DNA of 64,000 nucleotides, taken from positions 1 to 64,000 of the forward strand of contig CANLHV010000001.1 of NCBI GenBank assembly GCA_947490975.1, written 5' to 3'. This document shows positions 26,878 through 34,910 of this stretch, in pieces. How positions within the stretch are numbered: position 1 is the first letter of the stretch; each line of letters opens with the position of its first letter. The position numbers and the translations under genes were made by a program. This DNA is from Acidimicrobiaceae bacterium. Its GTDB lineage: Bacteria; Actinomycetota; Acidimicrobiia; Acidimicrobiales; Ilumatobacteraceae. Below the pieces are notes generated by a model. The model saw only the letters and a program-made list of their open reading frames with translations, made no database searches and was not told the origin of the DNA.

Positions 26878-29800
26878 CTACGATATCGGATTTAGCGCGA
26901 CAAACACCGCGACACCATCTAAATCGGCGTTCGGCGACTGTTTCTCAGTCAAAATCGTGACCTCGAGGTCAACAGCCAGAGTCTCTGCCTTGATGGTTTC
27001 ATGATGTGGCGAGATTTGTGCGCACAGTTTTTCGGGCAAACTCAGTCGAAGCTTGATTCGATCAGATACATCGAGTGCAGCGTCGCGACGGTGTTGCTGC
27101 ACCAAACGAATCACATCGCGGGCGGCGCCTTCGGCTTCGAGCTCGGGTGTCAATTCGATATCAAGAACAACCACACCTGAAGAACTTGCCAGTGCGGCAC
27201 TAGCACCCGAAGCCTTAGGCACAAGTTTGAGTTGATATTCACCAGGGTGCAAGTCAACCGAACCCGCTGTGACAATGTCGCCTTTGCGTACCCAATCGCC
27301 TTTTTTCACCGCTTTGATGACAGTTTGCGTGCTTGCCCCAAGACGTGGACCGACAACGCTGGGCACGACTTGCAACTCAAACTCGGCGACAGACGAGACA
27401 TCGTCTGAAAAACTTAATGACCGCACGTTTACTTCATCTTTAATAATGTCTTCAAACGCAGAAAGCGCACCAGAATTATCGGTGGCGATTACCAAACTTG
27501 ATAGTGGCTGACGCACGCGTCGACTGTGAATCTTGCGCAGAGACAATGTCGTTGAACAAACATCACGAACACGGTCCATTGACGAGACCAAACTCTCATC
27601 GTGTCGCAAGCCCTCGACTGTTGGCCACGACTCGAGATGTACGCTGCGCTCACCTGTAAGTCCACGAAAAATCTGTTCGGCAACGAGTGGCAACACTGGC
27701 GCAGCAACGCGCGTCAAATAATGAAGAACAGTGTGCAATGTGTTGATTGCCGCAACATCACCCTTCCAGAACCGATCTCTGCTTCGGCGGATATACCAAT
27801 TAGTTAGAACATCTAGAAAAGTTCGAATCTCGGCGCAAGCCGCGAACAAATCGTATGCGTCAAAACTCTTGGTCGTAGATTCAACCAAACCGTGAAGTTT
27901 TGAAATTATGTAACGATCTAGCACGTTTTCGCTCGAGGCATCTACCGAACCCGAGACCGATTCGGCATTCGCATACAGCGACAAGAAGTACCAACTATTC
28001 CATAACGGAAGAATCACTTGGCGTACGGTGTCACGCATACCTTCATCGGTGACGGCAAAATCTGAGCCACGCAAAATTGAAGACGAGAGTAGATACCAAC
28101 GCATCGCGTCTGCGCCGTGGCTGTCAAACACTTTCATTGGATCTGGATAATTTCTCAGACTCTTCGACATCTTTGCGCCATCTTCTCCGAGGACGATGCC
28201 ATGACTTACGCAATTCGAAAAAGCGGGGCGATCGAACAATGCTGTTGCTAGAACGTGCAAGGTGTAAAACCATCCGCGAGTTTGTCCGATGTATTCGACG
28301 ATGAAGTCGCCTGGATAGTGATTTTCAAACCACTCTTGATTTTCAAACGGATAGTGCACCTGGGCAAATGGCATTGAGCCACTTTCAAACCAGCAGTCCA
28401 AAACTTCGGGCACTCGGCGCATCATTGACTTGCCAGTTGGATCGTCTGGGTTCGGGCGAACCAGATTATCGATGGTCGGTCGATGCAATTCTTGAATATC
28501 AACGCCAAAATCTCGACGAAGTTCTTCGAGGCTGCCGTAGACGTCAATGCGTGGATAATTCGGATCATCGCTGCGCCAAACGGGTATTGGCGAACCCCAA
28601 AATCGATTGCGACTGATTGTCCAGTCGCGTGCGTTCTCAAGCCACTTGCCAAAACTTCCGTGTTGCAGGTGGTCTGGCACCCATTGAACTTGTTCGTTCA
28701 ACTCGACCATGCGATCGCGAATTGCTGTGACCTTGACAAACCACGAACCCACTGCCTTGTAAATCAAAGGCTTGCCAGTGCGCCAGCAATGCGGATAAGC
28801 GTGATCGTAAGTTTCGTGACGAATCACAACACCGCGTTCTTTCAATACACGAATAATTGCCGGGTTGGCGTCAAAAACAAGTTGGCCTTCGAAATCGGCA
28901 ACCTCGCTAGTGAAGCATCCACGCGAGTCAACTGGCACGACGAGTTCAATACCTTCGTCTTGACAGACGCGCTGGTCGTCTTCACCAAAACCCGGTGCCA
29001 AGTGCACGACACCTGTGCCGTCTTCGGTTGTAACGAAATCTCCGGCAATAACTCGAAAGGCGCCCGGATGGTTGGCGAAATAATCGAACAATGGTTTATA
29101 TGAGCGGCCGACTAGTTGTGAACCAATGATCGTTTCAAGAATCTTCGGCTCAGGAAACTCGCGCTCATATGCCGACAATCTTTCGGCAGCGATTATGAAT
29201 TTTCGTCCCGCATGTTCGACGACTACATATTCAACGTCAGGCGCCACAGCGAGTGCCAAGTTTGACGGCAATGTCCACGGAGTGGTTGTCCACGCCAGCA
29301 AGAGTTCGCCAGATGAAAGTTCAAACCCGACAGTTAGCGCTGGGTCTTGCACTTGTTTGTAGGCATCATCCATTCGCGTTTCTGTATTTGAAAGCGGGGT
29401 TTCGAGAGCCCATGAATATGGCAACACACGAAAGCCTTCGTAAATCAAACCTTTATCCCACAGAGTTTTGAACGCCCACATGACGCTCTCCATGTAAGGG
29501 GTGTCGAGTGTTTTGTAATCGTTTTGAAAGTCAACCCACCGAGCTTGGCGCGTTACATATCGCTCCCAGTCGCTGGTGTATTGCAAGACCGATGTACGGC
29601 AATAGTCGTTGAACTTATCAATACCAAAATCGGTGATTGCTTGACGTCCAGAGATACCAAGTTGACGCTCGGCTTCGGCCTCGGCGGGCAGACCATGACA
29701 GTCCCAACCAAAGCGCCGTTCAACACGCTGCCCTCGCATCGTGCGATATCGAGGCACGGCATCTTTAACAAAACCTGTCAGCAAGTGACCATAGTGAGGC

Positions 29801-29973
29801 AGACCGTTTGCGAACGGTGGACCATCATAAAAAACGAACTCGTTCTCGCCGTTTTTTCCGGCGTCGCGCATTTCTATCGAAGCAGCGAAGGTCTCGTCGG
29901 TCTTCCAGTATTCGAGAACTTGGCTCTCAAGTGATGGAAAGTTCGGTTGTGGTTCTACCTGCGGGTAAGACAC
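26878..29973 (-). CDS. ileS: Isoleucine--tRNA ligase, eukaryote-like type 2
   Basis: A 1031-residue class I synthetase. The HIGH motif appears as GLPHYGHLL, with RRFGWDCHGLPAE, the editing domain in the middle, and KMSKS in GAKMSKSLRNYPDP. This wording and the length belong to the eukaryote-like type 2 IleRS, which in other bacteria is less sensitive to mupirocin; that property is family knowledge and not shown here. It lies 7 bases after yggT, so there is no room for the T-box leader that many actinobacterial ileS genes have. Confidence 0.97.
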   Translation of the reverse strand: MSYPQVEPQPNFPSLESQVLEYWKTDETFAASIEMRDAGKNGENEFVFYDGPPFANGLPHYGHLLTGFVKDAVPRYRTMRGQRVERRFGWDCHGLPAEAEAERQLGISGRQAITDFGIDKFNDYCRTSVLQYTSDWERYVTRQARWVDFQNDYKTLDTPYMESVMWAFKTLWDKGLIYEGFRVLPYSWALETPLSNTETRMDDAYKQVQDPALTVGFELSSGELLLAWTTTPWTLPSNLALAVAPDVEYVVVEHAGRKFIIAAERLSAYEREFPEPKILETIIGSQLVGRSYKPLFDYFANHPGAFRVIAGDFVTTEDGTGVVHLAPGFGEDDQRVCQDEGIELVVPVDSRGCFTSEVADFEGQLVFDANPAIIRVLKERGVVIRHETYDHAYPHCWRTGKPLIYKAVGSWFVKVTAIRDRMVELNEQVQWVPDHLQHGSFGKWLENARDWTISRNRFWGSPIPVWRSDDPNYPRIDVYGSLEELRRDFGVDIQELHRPTIDNLVRPNPDDPTGKSMMRRVPEVLDCWFESGSMPFAQVHYPFENQEWFENHYPGDFIVEYIGQTRGWFYTLHVLATALFDRPAFSNCVSHGIVLGEDGAKMSKSLRNYPDPMKVFDSHGADAMRWYLLSSSILRGSDFAVTDEGMRDTVRQVILPLWNSWYFLSLYANAESVSGSVDASSENVLDRYIISKLHGLVESTTKSFDAYDLFAACAEIRTFLDVLTNWYIRRSRDRFWKGDVAAINTLHTVLHYLTRVAAPVLPLVAEQIFRGLTGERSVHLESWPTVEGLRHDESLVSSMDRVRDVCSTTLSLRKIHSRRVRQPLSSLVIATDNSGALSAFEDIIKDEVNVRSLSFSDDVSSVAEFELQVVPSVVGPRLGASTQTVIKAVKKGDWVRKGDIVTAGSVDLHPGEYQLKLVPKASGASAALASSSGVVVLDIELTPELEAEGAARDVIRLVQQHRRDAALDVSDRIKLRLSLPEKLCAQISPHHETIKAETLAVDLEVTILTEKQSPNADLDGVAVFVALNPIS

Positions 29974-29980
29974 GAATTAA

Positions 29981-30247
29981 TTAACAATTCAGAATCAGGC
30001 GCTGCACAACAATTTGCAAAAACAGCAAGACAACCAAAGGTGAAAGATCAAGAGCGCCCGTTCGAGGCATCACCCGACGCGTCCAATCGAGAACTGGCTC
30101 GGTAAAACGACCAACAAAGTATGAAATTTGCGCAACTACCCCGCCACTTGTTGAAGGAAACCACGACAAGACCACCCGAACAATGATCATGTAGATAAAG
30201 ATTTGTACAAGGCTGCAAAGTATTCCGGTCATTGAATTAAAACCCAA
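29981..30247 (-). CDS. YggT family membrane protein
   Basis: An 88-residue protein with two membrane segments (about 8-28 and 65-86) separated by GRFTEPVLDWTRRVMPRTG, the YggT signature. YggT genes sit next to sepF in many Gram-positive division clusters; function is unclear. The start may be the Met at codon 6. The usual divIVA gene between yggT and ileS is absent here. Confidence 0.92.
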   Translation of the reverse strand: MGFNSMTGILCSLVQIFIYMIIVRVVLSWFPSTSGGVVAQISYFVGRFTEPVLDWTRRVMPRTGALDLSPLVVLLFLQIVVQRLILNC

Positions 30248-30253
30248 TCTGCG

Positions 30254-30784
30254 CTAACCGCGCGTGATGCGTGCGCCAAATGGCTTCATCATAAACACAC
30301 CATTGCTCATTTTCTCCATGGTGCCGCTATTGGCGTAGCAAACACCGCTTGCAAAATCGATAATTCTGCGCATCGTCTTTGGATCGGTCGACTGCACATT
30401 GATTATCACTGGATTGCCCTCTTTGAAACGATCGGCAATTTCTTTTGCGTCTTCATAACTTGTCGGGCGAATCGTGACAGGATCGCTCGCTGGCATTACT
30501 GGTCGCGCAACAGCCTCAGTGCGACGCCCTGCAACGGGACGAACAGTCACACCTGAATCGTGTTGGGCCTGCTGTGCACGCATACCACTGGATCGCGGAT
30601 CGCCCATGGCTCGATCGTCGTAGTCGTCATAGCCAGGTTCTGGTTCATCAAATCGTTCTACGCGTTGACGGCCTCGACTCGGCATGCGTCGATCGCGTTC
30701 AACTGCGACTGATTCGTCATAATCGTCGTACGCCTCATCTGGTCCTAAACCCAAGTAATCCATTGCTCGGCGAAACATTGACAT
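30254..30784 (-). CDS. sepF: Cell division protein SepF
   Basis: SepF anchors FtsZ to the membrane and, with no FtsA in Actinobacteria, is the main tether. From the ATG at 30784 the 176-residue protein opens with the amphipathic membrane helix MSMFRRAMDYLGLGPDEAYD, then an acidic, Arg-rich disordered linker (about 25-85), and the SepF core PTSYEDAKEIADRFKEGNPV to the end. The TTG six codons earlier is less likely. TATCCT lies 6 bases before the ATG, so an internal leaderless promoter is possible. Confidence 0.94.
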   Translation of the reverse strand: MSMFRRAMDYLGLGPDEAYDDYDESVAVERDRRMPSRGRQRVERFDEPEPGYDDYDDRAMGDPRSSGMRAQQAQHDSGVTVRPVAGRRTEAVARPVMPASDPVTIRPTSYEDAKEIADRFKEGNPVIINVQSTDPKTMRRIIDFASGVCYANSGTMEKMSNGVFMMKPFGARITRG

Positions 30785-30790
30785 ACGCCA

Positions 30791-30796
30791 AGGATA
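30791..30796 (-). promoter_or_regulatory. Putative -10 element of sepF
   Basis: TATCCT on the minus strand, 6 bases before the ATG at 30784, in the 64-base gap after yggS. It could start a sepF-yggT-ileS transcript without a leader. The evidence is only sequence and spacing. Confidence 0.3.
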
Positions 30797-30848
30797 GTTC
30801 AAATTTTGAGGCTAAATACGGACTATAACGAGTTGCGACTTAATGCAA

Positions 30849-31520
30849 CTAACCGCGTGGTCCGAACAGGGCTGAGCCAATTCTGATCATTGTCGATCCT
30901 TCGGCGATGGCGATTTCAAGATCACCAGTCATGCCCATACTGCATTGCTTAAGCCCCAAGTCGTCAACGAGTTTTCGCACCAAGCGAAATGCTCGTTGCG
31001 TTTGTTGGGGCTCATTGCTTGTTGGTCCGACCGTCATCAAGCCCACGACCTCAAGCCCTTTGGTCGTTGCCAAGTCGAAAAGCTGACTCACCTCTTGAGG
31101 ATTGCATCCGCCTTTGTCGGGCTCATCGGTGGCGTTGACCTGCAACATTATTTTCGGTCGGATGTCAGAACCTGCCTTGACACAGCGCTTGGCAATCTCA
31201 TTAATCAGGTCTACTCGATCGACACTTTGCCAAACATCGACAGACTCTGCAATTGATTTAACTTTGTTGCTCTGTAACCGACCGATGAAATGTATTGGCA
31301 AGCGCTTTGCCATGGGCAGTGCACTTGATTTGGCAATCAACTCTTGCGCGTAGTTTTCACCCACCCCATCACACCCCGTATCAAACGCCGCAATCATCGC
31401 GCCAACATCAAATGTTTTCGTAACAGCGATCAGTTTGATATTTGCTCCGCCAGCCGCAACGATGCGCTGGCGAATCTCGATTACACGTGAGGCAACTTGC
31501 GATGCGTCTACTGAGGTCAT
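30849..31520 (-). CDS. PLP homeostasis protein (YggS/PROSC family)
   Basis: A PLP-binding barrel protein that keeps free pyridoxal phosphate in check; no catalytic activity is known. The PLP lysine is in IKLIAVTKTFD, with GVGENYAQELIAK, PIHFIGRLQSNK and SMGMTGDLEIAIAEGSTMIRIG as further family blocks. The ATG at 31520 is chosen; a TTG at 31538 is possible and is 3 bases after the ftsZ stop. Its place between ftsZ and sepF is standard for Actinobacteria, but the pgeF (laccase-domain) gene usually found beside it is missing. Confidence 0.92.
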   Translation of the reverse strand: MTSVDASQVASRVIEIRQRIVAAGGANIKLIAVTKTFDVGAMIAAFDTGCDGVGENYAQELIAKSSALPMAKRLPIHFIGRLQSNKVKSIAESVDVWQSVDRVDLINEIAKRCVKAGSDIRPKIMLQVNATDEPDKGGCNPQEVSQLFDLATTKGLEVVGLMTVGPTSNEPQQTQRAFRLVRKLVDDLGLKQCSMGMTGDLEIAIAEGSTMIRIGSALFGPRG

Positions 31521-31541
31521 GTCGTCACCGACATGCAAAAT

Positions 31542-32660
31542 TTATTTTAGAAACGATGGAAGATCGTCGTCGTCATCTGCACCGCTCAATGGATCAGACG
31601 CGCCGCCAAACAAATCTTTCAATCGTCCGCCTTTGGCATCTGGGCGAACTGTGCCAGATGTGGCTGTGTTTCGACCATCACCGCGGGAGGCGGTACGTTG
31701 CGCAGCACTGTCCCATCGTTCAAAACCTGCAGCCACAACCGTGACTCGAACTTCATCGTTGACGTCGTCATCAATTACCAAGCCGTGAATGATGTTGGCG
31801 TCTTGATGCGCAACGCCACGCACGATCTCCATGGCGTTCGTAACTTCGAACAGACCAACATCTGAAGGACCAGTGATGTTGACGACAATGCCCCGGGCAC
31901 CCTCGAGCGAAGCTTCGAGCAATGGCGAGTTAATTGCCGCATTTGCTGCCAATACCGCGCGGTTGTCGCCGCTTGCAGCGCCCGTGCCCATAAGCGCAGT
32001 GCCTGCATTTGAAAGCACAGTCTTGACATCAGCGAAGTCAGTGTTGATCAAGCCTGGCGTTGTGATCAAACCTGTGATGCCAGCAACGCCTTGAACCAAA
32101 ACTTCGTCGGCTTTTTTGAACGCGTCGAGCATCGTTGTCTTGTCAGTCGAAATTGTGAGCAGTCGCTCGTTAGGAATAACGACGAGTGTGTCAACTTTTT
32201 CTTTCAGTGCTGCGATGCCGGCGTCTGCCTGAACCGAACGACGGCGACCTTCGAAAGCAAACGGACGCGTAACAATCGCAACCGTGAGTGCACCTTCGGC
32301 TTTTGCGATTTCAGCGATTACTGGCGCTGCACCGGTGCCGGTGCCACCACCTTCACCTGCAGTAATGAAAACCATGTCGGCCCCAGCGACAACTTCTTGA
32401 ATCTCGTCACGATGTTGCTCGGCTGCTTCGCGACCAACCTCTGGGTCAGCGCCTGCACCTAGACCGCGAGTTAACTCACGACCAATATCGATTTTTACGC
32501 TTGCATCGCTCAACAACAGTGCCTGCGCGTCAGTGTTGATCGCTATGAACTCGACACCGCGCATGCCTGACTCCATCATGCGATTAATTGCGTTCACGCC
32601 GCCACCACCTACACCGATGACTTTGATAACTGCCAAATAATTCTGTGGTTGACCGACCAT
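31542..32660 (-). CDS. ftsZ: Cell division GTPase FtsZ
   Basis: The tubulin-like protein that forms the Z-ring. GTP-binding loop GGGTGTG is at 104-110 and the T7 loop NTDFADVK near 206-213. The C-terminal tail after residue 315 is short and disordered, ending in DDDDDLPSFLK, which keeps the acidic-hydrophobic peptide used to bind SepF. Length is 372. It has its own 123-base upstream gap, which probably holds a promoter; a short dyad (CTCAC/GTGAG) lies at 32695-32709. Confidence 0.98.
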   Translation of the reverse strand: MVGQPQNYLAVIKVIGVGGGGVNAINRMMESGMRGVEFIAINTDAQALLLSDASVKIDIGRELTRGLGAGADPEVGREAAEQHRDEIQEVVAGADMVFITAGEGGGTGTGAAPVIAEIAKAEGALTVAIVTRPFAFEGRRRSVQADAGIAALKEKVDTLVVIPNERLLTISTDKTTMLDAFKKADEVLVQGVAGITGLITTPGLINTDFADVKTVLSNAGTALMGTGAASGDNRAVLAANAAINSPLLEASLEGARGIVVNITGPSDVGLFEVTNAMEIVRGVAHQDANIIHGLVIDDDVNDEVRVTVVAAGFERWDSAAQRTASRGDGRNTATSGTVRPDAKGGRLKDLFGGASDPLSGADDDDDLPSFLK

Positions 32661-32783
32661 TTAGGATTAACCCCCGCTGCTTGCGCTTGTTGTGCTCACT
32701 GTTTGTGAGTGCAGTTATTCTGCCACATCGGCCAACTAGCACCAAACATCAGCGAAACGTTCAGGAAGGTTTAGAGAAAGTCT
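32661..32783 (-). promoter_or_regulatory. ftsZ upstream region
   Basis: The 123-base gap between murB::ftsQ and ftsZ is among the larger gaps in the division block. It contains a small inverted repeat, CTCAC-5-GTGAG (32695-32709), and an A/T-rich start. A separate ftsZ promoter is usual in Actinobacteria; I cannot fix its -10 and -35 elements with certainty. Confidence 0.35.
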
Positions 32784-34910
32784 CTACTTCGACTTTACAG
32801 TTGGCGTTCGTGGGTCAGTTAAGTCGATAGCAATAATTTGTTTCGCGTCTTGTCTGCGCAGTAGCACTAGCAGTGAAATTAACTTGTTCTGCAAGTCGAT
32901 CGGCGGGCCAAAATTAATCAGGGTTCCGGTGCGCAGAGTCATGACTAGTTGGTTTGGTCCGCCCACGCCAACGTTCAAAACTCGTTCGCTCAACTCGGTG
33001 GGCAAGCCTGCGGCAAGCTGAGCGGCCGCCTTGTAAACGGTGCCAGCACTCGCCCCTGGTGCAAGGTTGGGGCCAACACCAGTGATCTGCAGATATTGGG
33101 TGGGTTGACCTGTTTCAACAGCCAAAACACGACCTTGCGGATCAACGACCCGTGACCGATTATCTACACCTATATAAAAGGCCACCGGCTTGCGCTCAAC
33201 GATTTCGATTACAAGTCTTGACGGGAAAAACGATTTGATTCGCACAGACTCAACCCACGGATCACCCTCAAGTCGTCGCTCGGCTGCCCGTGTATCAACC
33301 GTCAAAATTGACTTACCGTCAAGAGATTTTTCAACGGCGATCAATAAGTCAGCGCTGACATAGCGAGCGCCTTCAATTTCAACTTTACGAACGCCGACGA
33401 TCGGTGACGCCAGCACTATTAGCACGAGTGCTACCACACCTATCACAGAGCCAGCCGCAGTAAGCAGACGTCGGCGATTTGAAGCGAGCGATCTAATTAC
33501 ATCTTTGCCGCGAGCTTCGATTCGTGAGTCACGGATGATGTTGCTTGGGTCAGATGTCGGAGCAATATTCACCGAACTGGTCATTTCATCGATCGGGTGG
33601 TCTGAATCAACAGGCAAACGAAGGTCTTCATCAACTATGACGACGCGACCATTATTGGTTTTCAGTGTTAACGACGAATTCGTCGCCGATGAGTTGTCTC
33701 GTGATTCATCGCGAGACTCATCGCGAGACTTGTCGCGAGACTTGTCTGGGTCATTTGGTAAAACGACACGTAAATTTGCAGACGGTGTTGCGTCACCATC
33801 AAAGGCATCTTTCAGTTCGGCCAACACATCATCTGAAAGTTGTTCAGAAAACGATGGCACCGGAATCGACAAATCAGTATTATTCGCCGAACCAAAAGCC
33901 GATTCAAGTTGCGTGTTACGAGAAACCGCACCCTGATCAATCGCGCCTGCTTCTTGAGAGATAGCCGCCGAAAAACCAACCAAACGAATTTCGCTACGCA
34001 GTTCTAAGCCATGTGATTCGACAACGCGTTGGCGAACGAAAGTCATAAGTTCGACCACATCATCTGCATTGCCGTCTTCGTCAGCCTGAATAAAGTTTGC
34101 GTGTTTGTCGGAGATCGAAGCAGTGCCGATTCGATGACCGCGCAGACCCAGACCATCGATCAAAGCACCAGCCGACGAGGCGCCCGAAACTGGATTGACA
34201 AAAACCGAACCAGCATTTTGTCCGCCTGGCTGATTTTCACGACGCCACTTGACAATTTCGGCAAGTCGAGACTCGCCTTCGGCCTTGTCTCCCCTTGCGA
34301 GTCGCAATGTCGCCGACAAAACGATGTGTTGATCATTCAAATCAGAGCCACGAAAACGCAACCCAAGATTTGCTGCTGAAACATTGGCTTCTATGCCACG
34401 TTCGATGTGAAATATGCGCACGCTCAACAACGACGCAATCATGTCTGAACCATGCCCACCTGCATTCATTCGCACTGCGCCGCCAATCGAACCTGGCACA
34501 CCGACAGCCCATTCAAAACCTCGCAGACCTGCAGCAACGCTTTGCCTTGCAATCACCGGCAATGACGACATTGCACCAACAACGACTATCGGGTCTTGGT
34601 CTGAACTTGGAAGGTTGATCTGCTCGGCAAATGGTCCCAAGGCGATTGCTAAACCGCGAAAGCCGCTATTGCTAATCAGCATGTTGCTTCCGCGACCGAG
34701 CATCAACACCGGTATTTTCACTTTTGCAAGCGCGCGTGAAGCAGCATGCAGATCATCGACGCTCATTGCTCGCATAAACAATGACGCAGACCCACCAACT
34801 CGATAAGTCGTGTACGGGCCAATTGGCTCGTCTTTGGTGATGCGATCACCGAGCAACGAAGCTAAGCGGTTCAAATCTTTATCGCTAGGGCGACTGAATT
34901 CTGAGATCAA
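32784..34910 (-). CDS. MurB-FtsQ fusion: UDP-N-acetylenolpyruvoylglucosamine reductase joined to divisome protein
   Basis: One 708-residue open frame. Residues 1-313 are MurB, the FAD enzyme making UDP-MurNAc: YRVGG, LGRGSNMLIS, GVPGSIGGAVRMNAGGHG, the catalytic Ser235 in NAGSVFVNP, and SDKHANFI. Residues 314-480 are a polar linker with a DxSR repeat (389-404). Residues 482-503 are a membrane helix; 506-575 a POTRA domain (VRKVEIEGARYVSADLL), then the FtsQ β-domain. The topology works: MurB in the cytoplasm, FtsQ outside. It overlaps murG::murC by 4 bases. An internal ATG at 33584 could give free FtsQ but has no clear Shine-Dalgarno. Confidence 0.95.
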   Translation of the reverse strand: MISEFSRPSDKDLNRLASLLGDRITKDEPIGPYTTYRVGGSASLFMRAMSVDDLHAASRALAKVKIPVLMLGRGSNMLISNSGFRGLAIALGPFAEQINLPSSDQDPIVVVGAMSSLPVIARQSVAAGLRGFEWAVGVPGSIGGAVRMNAGGHGSDMIASLLSVRIFHIERGIEANVSAANLGLRFRGSDLNDQHIVLSATLRLARGDKAEGESRLAEIVKWRRENQPGGQNAGSVFVNPVSGASSAGALIDGLGLRGHRIGTASISDKHANFIQADEDGNADDVVELMTFVRQRVVESHGLELRSEIRLVGFSAAISQEAGAIDQGAVSRNTQLESAFGSANNTDLSIPVPSFSEQLSDDVLAELKDAFDGDATPSANLRVVLPNDPDKSRDKSRDESRDESRDNSSATNSSLTLKTNNGRVVIVDEDLRLPVDSDHPIDEMTSSVNIAPTSDPSNIIRDSRIEARGKDVIRSLASNRRRLLTAAGSVIGVVALVLIVLASPIVGVRKVEIEGARYVSADLLIAVEKSLDGKSILTVDTRAAERRLEGDPWVESVRIKSFFPSRLVIEIVERKPVAFYIGVDNRSRVVDPQGRVLAVETGQPTQYLQITGVGPNLAPGASAGTVYKAAAQLAAGLPTELSERVLNVGVGGPNQLVMTLRTGTLINFGPPIDLQNKLISLLVLLRRQDAKQIIAIDLTDPRTPTVKSK
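33703..33750 (-). repeat. 12-base tandem repeat in the MurB-FtsQ linker
   Basis: Four units of the form GAYTYRTCGCGA on the plus strand, the last one degraded. On the coding strand they encode DKSR, DKSR, DESR, DESR. Such repeats can change copy number by slippage without breaking the frame, so the linker length may vary between strains. Confidence 0.9.

Noticed and set aside
29974..29980. T-box leader for ileS
   Set aside because: Only 7 bases separate yggT and ileS, so a T-box cannot fit.
33505..33936. A plus-strand 143-residue open frame with SSRDSSRD repeats
   Set aside because: It is the mirror of the DxSR linker repeat in murB::ftsQ; repeats often leave the antisense frame open.
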